Positions 1-5,229 of a stretch of DNA of 5,229 nt are shown piece after piece; the stretch's first letter is position 1, and each line of letters begins with the position of its first letter. A program made the position numbers and the translations under genes. This DNA is from Bacteroidota bacterium (GTDB taxonomy: Bacteria; Bacteroidota; Bacteroidia; Bacteroidales; UBA1556): positions 1 through 5,229 of the forward strand of contig QMPB01000388.1 of the NCBI GenBank assembly GCA_003648395.1, in the 5' to 3' direction. The notes beneath the pieces were generated by a model that was not told the DNA's origin, did no database searches, and was given only the letters and a program-made list of their open reading frames with translations.

Positions 1-70
1 ACAGAGAAGTTAAGCCTACCTGCGCCGATGATACTGCATTTAGTTGTGGGAAAGTAGGTCGTCGCCACAG
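1..70 (+). rRNA. rrf: 5S ribosomal RNA, 3' part (5' end outside the window)
   Basis: The first ~70 bases read as the 3' two-thirds of a bacterial 5S rRNA. The conserved loop segment CAGAAGTTAAGCC-like (here AGAGAAGTTAAGCC) is followed by TGCGCCGATGATACTGC, then GTGGGAAAGTAGGTCGTCGCC. The wording is very close to Bacteroides 5S rRNA as I remember it. The closing GCCAC (65-69) would pair with a GTGGC at the missing 5' end (helix I). The exact 3' end is uncertain by a few bases (about 67-72). An intrinsic terminator follows within ten bases, so this is the end of an rRNA operon whose 16S and 23S genes should lie to the left, outside the window. Confidence 0.95.
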
Positions 71-76
71 ACATAT

Positions 77-110
77 AGCCTCATTCTGGAAACAGGGTGG
101 GGCTTTTTTT
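77..110 (+). terminator. Intrinsic terminator of the rRNA operon
   Basis: A 12-bp stem, AGCCTCATTCTG (77-88) with CAGGGTGGGGCT (93-104), contains three G-U pairs and is closed by a GAAA tetraloop (89-92). It runs directly into a T tract ending at 110. Its position a few bases after the 5S 3' end is that of an rRNA operon terminator. Confidence 0.93.
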
Positions 111-120
111 ATGCTCAAAA

Positions 121-174
121 AAAGGCTAGAGGTTTGAAAACAAGGCTAAAAGCAAAAAAAATAACAAGGCTAAA
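121..174 (+). repeat. A-rich spacer with a 12-nt direct repeat
   Basis: The stretch after the terminator is very rich in A on the + strand. AACAAGGCTAAA occurs exactly twice (139-150 and 163-174, start-to-start 24 nt), and a shorter relative, AAGGCTA, lies at 122-128. No reading frame or start codon context is visible. The repeats may be regulatory, the result of slippage, or chance in low-complexity DNA. No function is assigned. Confidence 0.5.
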
Positions 175-203
175 GTAAAAATTTAGTTGTTCAAAAGTAG
201 GTC

Positions 204-272
204 CTGACGATAAATGTTAGGATGCTGACAGAATCGTCAGTATCAGGATGCTGGACCGATAGCGTCAGCATC
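204..272. repeat. 69-nt palindromic (REP-like) element inserted in the 5S-tail copy
   Basis: The segment is built from repeated half-palindromes. CTGACGAT (204-211) is the perfect inverse of ATCGTCAG (233-240). GATGCTGAC (221-229) is the perfect inverse of GTCAGCATC (264-272). GATGCTG (247-253) can also pair with CAGCATC (266-272). AGGATGCTG is directly repeated at 219-227 and 245-253. Two successive hairpins (204-240 and 247-272) or one overlapping pairing are therefore possible. Its higher GC differs from the A-rich flanks, and its borders coincide with the break in the 5S-tail duplicate. This suggests a discrete insertion of a short intergenic palindromic repeat. No transposase or identifiable target-site duplication is visible. 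Confidence 0.6.
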
Positions 273-290
273 GTTGCAATTGATATATAA

Positions 291-322
291 GCTGCATTCT
301 TTAATTAGAGTGCGGCTTTTTT
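291..322 (+). terminator. Second intrinsic terminator (copy of the rRNA terminator)
   Basis: GCTGCATTCT (291-300) pairs with AGAGTGCGGC (307-316) in a 10-bp stem containing two G-U pairs, with a six-base TTAATT loop, followed by six T residues (317-322). It resembles the first terminator in sequence and spacing. Stem pairing is kept despite the sequence changes, so it is probably still functional. It would isolate the downstream sigma factor gene from rRNA operon read-through. Confidence 0.85.
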
Positions 323-349
323 ATATGAAATATTTAATAAAAAAGTGTT

Positions 350-377
350 ATCCTTCGTGCAACTATTTATATCTTAG
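350..377 (+). promoter_or_regulatory. Weak candidate promoter for the sigma factor gene
   Basis: TATCTTAG (370-377) matches the Bacteroidota -7 consensus TAnnTTTG at all but one position and lies 17 nt upstream of the first ATG. No convincing TTG-type -33 element is seen about 20 nt further upstream, so the call rests on one element in AT-rich DNA. A promoter is nonetheless expected somewhere in 323-393, because the preceding terminator should stop read-through from the rRNA operon. Confidence 0.2.
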
Positions 378-393
378 TGCATCATATACGTAG

Positions 394-984
394 ATGCAGG
401 GAATGTTGACCACTATCGAGACAGAGAAGCTTTTAAAGGCTTGTAAAAAAGGGAGTTATAAAGCAAGATCAAAGGTGTATAAAATATATGCTCCTATGTT
501 GCTTGGCATATGCCTGCGCTATACTAAAAATAAATCTGAAGCAGAAGATGTTTTACATGAGGGATTTATTAAAATTTACACCAAAATAGACCAAGCAGGA
601 AGAGGCTCTTTTGAAGGTTGGATGAAAAAAATTATTATGAATGAAGCCTTACAATTCTTAAGAAATAGAAATATTTCATTTAAACGACACGAAAAATATG
701 AACTTGATTATATAAGTGATTTAGCTTCTACGGATGATGTTAGTTTTGAAGGAATATCTACAAAAACTATTTTAGATTTCATTCAAAAACTACCTGAAGG
801 TTATAGGTTAATATTCAACCTATACGTATTTGAAGAATATAGCCATAAACAAATAGCAGAACTATTAAATATTTCTGAAGGTACTTCTAAATCTCAGTAT
901 TCTAGAGCTAAAAGTAAGCTTAAGAAAAGTATAAATGATTATAAAGATAATAAATTAAAAGAAAATAAATATGAAGGAATTTGA
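394..984 (+). CDS. ECF-type RNA polymerase sigma factor (sigma-70 family)
   Basis: This 196-residue protein has the two-domain layout of extracytoplasmic-function sigma factors. Region 2 spans about residues 22-93: an RSKVYKIYAPMLLGICLRY-like helix, then the conserved SEAEDVLHEGFIKIY core and the -10-binding GSFEGWMKKIIMNEA helix. A short linker follows, then region 4 at about 126-178 (KLPEGYRLIFNLYVFEEYSH) with a helix-turn-helix, HKQIAELLNISEGTSKSQYS. Region 1 and most of region 3 are absent, as expected for the class. It would direct core RNA polymerase to a specific promoter set. ATG 394 is taken as the start, but ATG 403 (residue 4) is equally plausible because neither has a good ribosome site. 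The 3' end overlaps the next gene by 14 nt, so the two are very likely translated together, which fits a sigma/anti-sigma pair. ECF subgroup not determined; a relation to the ECF21-like sigma factors of Bacteroidota is likely from context only. Confidence 0.93.
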   Translation: MQGMLTTIETEKLLKACKKGSYKARSKVYKIYAPMLLGICLRYTKNKSEAEDVLHEGFIKIYTKIDQAGRGSFEGWMKKIIMNEALQFLRNRNISFKRHEKYELDYISDLASTDDVSFEGISTKTILDFIQKLPEGYRLIFNLYVFEEYSHKQIAELLNISEGTSKSQYSRAKSKLKKSINDYKDNKLKENKYEGI

Positions 985-2461
985 TGAATTTGAAAAGTCA
1001 TTAAAAGATACCTTTAATGACTATAGTGCAGAAAAGCCATCCTCAAAACTGTGGATACGGATTAATACTAGCTTAGTGGCCTTATATGCTACTAAGAGCT
1101 CTGCTATTATTGGTTCTGTAATTGCAATTGTTAGTATTATTGCTCTTACTCTTTTTGTTAATTCTAATGAAATAATAGATAATAATTTAGTAAATATAAG
1201 AGAGACTGAATTAATAGTTAACACTGAATCTAATAATACGACAAATGCTCAAAAAAAACAAGCTGAAAATGATAATAAAACAAAAACAAATATTGTAGCT
1301 ATAACAAAACAGATTAATAATAATATAGAATCAGAAAAACAGAATAACTTAAAGAAAAGTAATACTACAGCATTTAATAATACTATAGTAAGAAATGAAG
1401 AAAAAGAAATTAGTACTTCAGTGAATGCTAATTTAATTAAAACGACAGTGATAGTTGATGAAGTATTACGAGAAAATAATACATCTTCTGTGAATAATAG
1501 CACCTCAGAACTTGTATCTTTAAATATAGATAATAGAATTAATTTTAGAGAAAAAAAGCCTGTTTATAATAAAGAAGCTGAATTAATTAGTGTTCCATTA
1601 TTGAAACATGACTATAGTAATAATACAAAGGTTAATGTTGAAATGGAACCAATAAGACCTATTGGTTCTAAAAGAAGTGTTATTCATTATAATTATGACT
1701 TCTTCTTAGGTGGGCAGTATAACTATTCACAGATTAAGCTAGATCCTACAAATAGCTATGATAAAGATTTTAATAAAAACTCTACTGCATTAGATTATAA
1801 TTTTGGAACAAATATAAATGTATATAAGGATAATTGGTTTGTTCGTTTGGGATTAAATTATAATAAATATACTGAGCATTATTTCTATAATACATCGTCT
1901 ATAAGTGTAGATTCAACAGTATATAATTATACTTTTATTAGTAGAAGTTATACTCAAATAATAACAGGTTGGAATACTAACGTAGGTGGAGGAATAGACT
2001 CCATCCCGATATATGAGCAATCTGTTGTGGAAACAACAAATCAAAACTCAGTTGCAGAGTATGATACAGCTAGAGTAATAAATAATTACGAATATAAAAA
2101 TGAGTATTCAGTAATAAATATACCTTTGCTTGTTGGTCGTGAATTTGATATGGAATCATTTGTATTTGATTTTGCAGCAGGAGTTTCATGGTCGCATATA
2201 GTAAAGTGTAATGCATATGTACTTGAACCAGAGAATGGAGAAATGATACCTATGAATGAAAATAATTCGCTTATTAAGAAGGATATTTTCAATGCAGTAT
2301 TAAGTTTAGGTGCTGGTTATAAATTAAGCCGATCTAATATTATCTTTGTGCGACCTGAATTATACTATAATCTGAATTCAATTATTGATAAAAAATATAT
2401 AGAAAATCACAAAATGTATCAAATGCGCTTTTCTTTAGGTTTACGATATACAATACGATAA
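971..2461 (+). CDS. Putative dual membrane-spanning anti-sigma factor (Dma-like)
   Basis: Four zones are visible in 496 residues. Residues 1-42 form a charged cytoplasmic segment (FDEFEKSLKDTF, then KPSSKLWIRINTSL) resembling the short, W-containing anti-sigma N-terminus common in Bacteroidota. Residues 44-63 are one hydrophobic helix (SAIIGSVIAIVSIIALTLFV). Residues 65-235 are a low-complexity Asn/Thr/Lys/Glu-rich linker, probably disordered. Residues 237-496 alternate aromatic and polar residues in beta-strand fashion (FFLGGQYNYSQIKL, WFVRLGLNYNKYTEHYF, YSVINIPLLVGREF, MRFSLGLRYTIR) like small outer-membrane porin-fold barrels. There is no cleavable signal peptide, so the helix should remain as an inner-membrane anchor. 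The order matches the Dma family described in Bacteroides thetaiotaomicron, in which one protein spans both membranes and controls a partner ECF sigma factor. Overlap with the sigma gene supports the pairing. Anti-sigma activity and barrel insertion are inferred. Alternative: a barrel-domain protein with an unrelated cytoplasmic role. Confidence 0.78.
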   Translation: MKEFDEFEKSLKDTFNDYSAEKPSSKLWIRINTSLVALYATKSSAIIGSVIAIVSIIALTLFVNSNEIIDNNLVNIRETELIVNTESNNTTNAQKKQAENDNKTKTNIVAITKQINNNIESEKQNNLKKSNTTAFNNTIVRNEEKEISTSVNANLIKTTVIVDEVLRENNTSSVNNSTSELVSLNIDNRINFREKKPVYNKEAELISVPLLKHDYSNNTKVNVEMEPIRPIGSKRSVIHYNYDFFLGGQYNYSQIKLDPTNSYDKDFNKNSTALDYNFGTNINVYKDNWFVRLGLNYNKYTEHYFYNTSSISVDSTVYNYTFISRSYTQIITGWNTNVGGGIDSIPIYEQSVVETTNQNSVAEYDTARVINNYEYKNEYSVINIPLLVGREFDMESFVFDFAAGVSWSHIVKCNAYVLEPENGEMIPMNENNSLIKKDIFNAVLSLGAGYKLSRSNIIFVRPELYYNLNSIIDKKYIENHKMYQMRFSLGLRYTIR

Positions 2462-2463
2462 TT

Positions 2464-4203
2464 ATGAGAATACTTAAAATAATTTTATTGTTAATAGTTT
2501 CAAGCTCTTCTTATGGGGCTACACTTAATGTAAGTGGAAATGTTACAGATTTGAGTAATGCGCCTATTGATAGCCATTGGGTTTATATCTCTGTTAGCGA
2601 TAGTATAAATATGTTTCAGAGTACGGACTCTGTTCAAACAAATATACAAGGAGATTATTCATTTTCTATTTCTGACCCAGCTATATCACAATATGCAAAT
2701 GCCACAATAACGGTTATTGATTGCAATAGTACTATGCATACATTACTTACTTATATGCCAGGAGGTATAGGCTATGATTTTCAGATTTGTAATGGAGTAT
2801 CGCCATCTTGCCAAGCACAATTTATGTATTTTGTAGATAGTCTAAATACAAATACCTATCATTTTGTTAATCAATCAACTAATAATATATCCAATACATG
2901 GAGTGTAAATGGGATTGTAGTAAGCCAACAGCTTGATTTTACATATACATTTTCTTCTCCTTCAGTAGATACAGTTTGTTTACAAATTATAGGAAATATG
3001 AACTGTGCTGATACTGCTTGTGCTATTATAGTAATGGATACATGTAGTACATCTTTCATTAGTATTGTTAATGGAATGACTGTAGATTTTGTTCCATTTA
3101 ATAATGGGGTTGTCGATTATTATTTCTGGGATTTTGGAGATGGTAATGTTCAAATGTCATTGGCAAGTCTTGTCTCTCATACATATTCTAATAATGGCAA
3201 TTATAATGTAGTATTAACATCATACACTGTATCTGGCCAAGATACTTGTGTTGCCGTATACTCAGATTTTGTTTTGATAGGGCAGCCTTATCCTATGGGA
3301 AACATTTATGGTTATGTTTTTGCAGGAAGTGATTACCTTGATATTGGAGAAATTTTTTTATATGCAAAGAATCCAATAAATGGTAACCTTACTTTAGTAG
3401 AGAGTACTGTATTAATACCTGATTCAAATAATGTAAGTACATATTTCATTTTCGATAATATAGCCTATGGCAACTATTATATTAAGTGTATTATTCCCCA
3501 ATCATCTAATGAATATGGAAAATATTTTAATACTTGGGCATCACAAAATCCAAATTTTCAGGAAATTAGTTGGGAGAATGCTGAAGTGTTGGAGCTTAGC
3601 TCAACCCTGCAGCTTGCAAATATTAATCTTAAAGAACCTGATGTTATTATAAGCAAAGGCTCTAGCGAAATTTCGGGATCAATAATTAATAATATGGGGA
3701 TTGATGTTTCAGAGCAAGTATTGTATTTAATGAATTATAATAAGAACTTAATAGGGTGTATTCAGCCAAATAGTACTGGAGATTTTTCTTTTGATTCGTT
3801 AGTGTATGGGACTTACTATATACGTCCAGAGCTTATAAATATTAATACTTTGGATATAGAAGTATTATTGAATGCAAATACACCTAGTGTTGGTAATATA
3901 GAGATACAGCTTGATAGTAATTCTTACTCTACATCAATTAGAAGAGATGAGAACTTAATTACATTTGATGTTTACCCAAATCCTGTTAATGAAAAATTAA
4001 ACTTGTATATTAGTGGACTACAAGGGAATGAGATTATTATAGATATTTACAATACTCTAGGAATAAATATATACTCTAAAAAGATGGTATTGCATGGTGA
4101 TTATAACTGTAATATAGATTTTTATAATAATGAGCCAGGCCTTTATATTATTACTCTCTCTGATGGTTATGAGATTTATTCTAAAAAGATTTTAAAGAAG
4201 TAA
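2464..4203 (+). CDS. Secreted PKD-domain surface protein with T9SS type A sorting domain
   Basis: A signal peptide covers residues 1-19 (MRILKIILLLIVSSSSYG), with likely cleavage before A19 or T20. Residues 20-112 form a carboxypeptidase-regulatory/CNA-B-like beta-sandwich (VSGNVTDLSNAPIDS, GDYSFSIS). Residues 113-192 are a degenerate PKD-like module without the WDFGDG motif, and 193-275 a canonical PKD domain with WDFGDG at 222-227 and HTYSNNGNYNVVLT after it. Two further beta-sandwich modules follow (about 280-345 and 402-457, each with a GxYYI strand). Residues 498-579 are a T9SS type A sorting domain: VYPNPVNEKLNLYI, IYNTLG, PGLYIITLSDG, KKILKK. It should be exported by Sec, then carried across the outer membrane by T9SS and attached to the cell surface or released. 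No catalytic motif is seen, so an adhesive or matrix role is most likely. The start lies 2 nt after the preceding stop, placing it in the sigma/anti-sigma operon. Confidence 0.9.
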   Translation: MRILKIILLLIVSSSSYGATLNVSGNVTDLSNAPIDSHWVYISVSDSINMFQSTDSVQTNIQGDYSFSISDPAISQYANATITVIDCNSTMHTLLTYMPGGIGYDFQICNGVSPSCQAQFMYFVDSLNTNTYHFVNQSTNNISNTWSVNGIVVSQQLDFTYTFSSPSVDTVCLQIIGNMNCADTACAIIVMDTCSTSFISIVNGMTVDFVPFNNGVVDYYFWDFGDGNVQMSLASLVSHTYSNNGNYNVVLTSYTVSGQDTCVAVYSDFVLIGQPYPMGNIYGYVFAGSDYLDIGEIFLYAKNPINGNLTLVESTVLIPDSNNVSTYFIFDNIAYGNYYIKCIIPQSSNEYGKYFNTWASQNPNFQEISWENAEVLELSSTLQLANINLKEPDVIISKGSSEISGSIINNMGIDVSEQVLYLMNYNKNLIGCIQPNSTGDFSFDSLVYGTYYIRPELININTLDIEVLLNANTPSVGNIEIQLDSNSYSTSIRRDENLITFDVYPNPVNEKLNLYISGLQGNEIIIDIYNTLGINIYSKKMVLHGDYNCNIDFYNNEPGLYIITLSDGYEIYSKKILKK

Positions 4204-4302
4204 TGCAACCTTTATTGTAAAAAGTATCTTTAATATAGAGCTATAAAAAGAGGCTCTAGAAAAATAATTAATTAATATATAAATCATTAAAACACCTTTG
4301 TC
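4204..4302 (+). other. 99-nt intergenic spacer with a small hairpin
   Basis: The gap is AT-rich and has no coding capacity. TAGAGCT (4236-4242) can pair with GGCTCTA (4252-4258), seven pairs including one G-U, around a nine-base loop. No T tract follows (GAAAAATAATT), so this is not a standard terminator. It could act as an mRNA-stabilising or processing hairpin, or be chance. CACCTTTG (4293-4300) is one base off the Bacteroidota -7 consensus but ends 2 nt before the next ATG, so it is not called as a promoter. Whether the downstream gene is in the same transcript is unresolved. Confidence 0.45.
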
Positions 4303-5229
4303 ATGATTAAAAAATTACTAAGTTTAACAATTCTAATTATTGCGACACTTGGATTAAGTGCGCAAACAATTAGTGGTACAGTTACAGATCTAAATGGTGC
4401 TGCTATTGCTAATCAGCAAGTTCATATTATGAATAATGATAGTATGAACCCTTATTCTTCTTCTACCTATACTACTGGCAGTGGTGCTTATTCTTTTGCA
4501 AATGTGCCTAGCAGTTCAATGGGGTTTATGGTATATACTTATGATTGTCAACAAAACTTTCAATCAGTATATGTTGCCTCTAATACGGGTACTGCAAATT
4601 TCACTATTTGTACTTCAAATCCGACGGGCTGTTCAGCAATGTTTATTGATAATCCAGACACATTGAATCCATTAGTAATTAATTTCATGGATCTTTCTAC
4701 GGGTAATCCAACTAGTTGGGCGTGGTTTTTTGGCGATGGTACTGCATCAAGTATGCAAAATCCAACACATACATATGCTTCTAATGGCAGTTATAGTGTA
4801 AGCCTAGTAATAAGTAGTGCTTTATGTACTGATAGTATTTCTTTTACTATTTATGTTGGAAATAATATACCTAGCTGTATGGCCGCTTTCTATTATGTGC
4901 CTGATAGTAATATTACTAACAGTATTGATTTCTTCGATGCTTCAGTAGGAGGTCCTACATCTTGGTCATGGGACTTTGGTGATGGCTCAACAGCGTCTAC
5001 TCAAAATCCTTCGCATAATTATGCAACACAAGGGATGTATACTGTAACTTTACTAATTGCAGGAACTAATTGTAGTGATTTAATTACACAAATGGTTTAT
5101 GTTGGTACAGGTGGAAATCCTTCAGGCTGTCAATCTTCATTTAGCTTATCAGTTCAGGGCCTAAATACTACTTTTACAGATGCATCTACAGGTGCTCCAA
5201 CAGGTTGGACATGGAATTTTGGTGATGGT
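4303..5229 (+). CDS. Secreted multi-PKD-domain protein, 3' end outside the window
   Basis: An open frame of 309 codons starts at ATG 4303 and reaches the right edge without a stop. Residues 1-20 are a clear signal peptide (MIKKLLSLTILIIATLGLSA, cleavage before Q21). Residues 21-105 are a beta-sandwich (TISGTVTDLNGAAIANQQV, GAYSFANVP) paralogous to the one in the upstream gene. Three tandem PKD modules follow, with WAWFFGDG at 139-146, WSWDFGDG at 221-228 and WTWNFGDG at 302-309, a period of about 81-82 residues. The first two are each followed by QNPTHTYASNGSYSV or QNPSHNYATQGMYTV; the third is cut by the window end. Each module opens with a Cys (110, 192, 276). A surface or matrix protein exported by T9SS is likely from the paralogy, but its sorting domain, if any, lies beyond the window. 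Ribosome site: none obvious, only A/T-rich upstream sequence, as usual in Bacteroidota. Confidence 0.9.
   Translation, partial: MIKKLLSLTILIIATLGLSAQTISGTVTDLNGAAIANQQVHIMNNDSMNPYSSSTYTTGSGAYSFANVPSSSMGFMVYTYDCQQNFQSVYVASNTGTANFTICTSNPTGCSAMFIDNPDTLNPLVINFMDLSTGNPTSWAWFFGDGTASSMQNPTHTYASNGSYSVSLVISSALCTDSISFTIYVGNNIPSCMAAFYYVPDSNITNSIDFFDASVGGPTSWSWDFGDGSTASTQNPSHNYATQGMYTVTLLIAGTNCSDLITQMVYVGTGGNPSGCQSSFSLSVQGLNTTFTDASTGAPTGWTWNFGDG

Larger units (their letters stand above)
181..322 (+). pseudogene. Diverged duplicate of the 5S rRNA tail plus terminator, interrupted at 204-272
   Basis: Bases 181-203 match 5S positions 38-60 at 20 of 23 sites: ATTTAGTTGT and AAAGTAGGTC are identical, and only the central GGG/TCA differs. 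The match to the 5S copy breaks at 204 and resumes at 273. From there 273-300 follows 61-87 with about 20 of 27 identities and one gap, and the terminator 3' arm 307-317 matches 94-104 at 9 of 11. The 69 bases between have no counterpart in the first copy. The 5' part of the 5S gene is absent, so this cannot make a 5S rRNA. It is best read as a decayed partial copy of the operon end. Origin by tandem duplication or by unequal recombination between rRNA operons is inference. Confidence 0.72.

Noticed and set aside
181..203. A second functional 5S rRNA gene
   Set aside because: The 5' two-thirds and the helix I partner are missing and the copy is interrupted at 204-272.
204..272. Possible CRISPR-like or tandem repeat array
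   Set aside because: Only two partial direct units (24 and 26 nt) exist, with inverted halves and no regular spacers; a palindromic element explains it better.
1021..1503. Minus-strand open frames opposite the anti-sigma gene
   Set aside because: They are hydrophobic mirror frames of the low-complexity coding strand, without ribosome sites, family motifs or independent promoters.
2871..3059. Minus-strand open frame opposite the first PKD protein gene
   Set aside because: Short, no recognisable domain, and lies fully inside a well-supported gene.
4236..4258. Intrinsic terminator between the two secreted protein genes
   Set aside because: The stem is only seven pairs with a G-U closing pair and is followed by A-rich sequence rather than a T tract on either strand.
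4293..4300. CACCTTTG as a -7 promoter element
   Set aside because: It ends two bases before the start codon and has no matching -33 element, so it would give an almost leaderless transcript.
4481..4666. Short + strand frame near the right edge
   Set aside because: It is a shifted frame inside the second PKD protein gene, whose own frame is continuous from 4303 to the edge with a signal peptide and PKD motifs.

Overview
The window looks like a low-GC (strongly AT-rich) chromosome segment of a Bacteroidota bacterium that uses the type IX secretion system (T9SS). Three things support this. The 5S rRNA tail closely resembles Bacteroides-type 5S as I remember it. None of the genes has a clear Shine-Dalgarno site. 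A secreted protein ends in a textbook T9SS type A sorting domain. Genus cannot be fixed from the sequence alone.

Layout, left to right, all on the + strand. Positions 1-110 hold the 3' part of a 5S rRNA gene and a strong intrinsic terminator, so the left edge is the end of an rRNA operon. Positions 111-322 carry no gene but are structured: an A-rich stretch with a 12-nt direct repeat, then a diverged second copy of the 5S tail (181-203) that appears to be interrupted by a 69-nt palindromic element (204-272) and resumes through a second copy of the terminator (273-322). From 394 comes a compact cluster: an ECF-type sigma factor (394-984); a 496-residue protein overlapping it by 14 nt (971-2461) with the architecture of a dual membrane-spanning anti-sigma factor; a T9SS-sorted PKD-domain surface protein two bases later (2464-4203); and, after a 99-nt gap, a second secreted multi-PKD protein that runs off the right edge (4303-5229, no stop codon in the window).

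Inferred working model: the anti-sigma protein holds the sigma factor at the inner membrane through its short cytoplasmic N-terminus. A long Asn-rich linker connects it across the periplasm to a beta-barrel domain predicted to sit in the outer membrane, so events at the outer membrane could release the sigma factor. The adjoining surface proteins are natural candidates for regulated outputs or for partners of the barrel. They are paralogous to each other at their N-termini and share a regular cysteine pattern suggesting one disulfide per PKD module. The most interesting points are the sigma/dual-membrane anti-sigma/T9SS-adhesin arrangement and the interrupted duplicate of the 5S tail.
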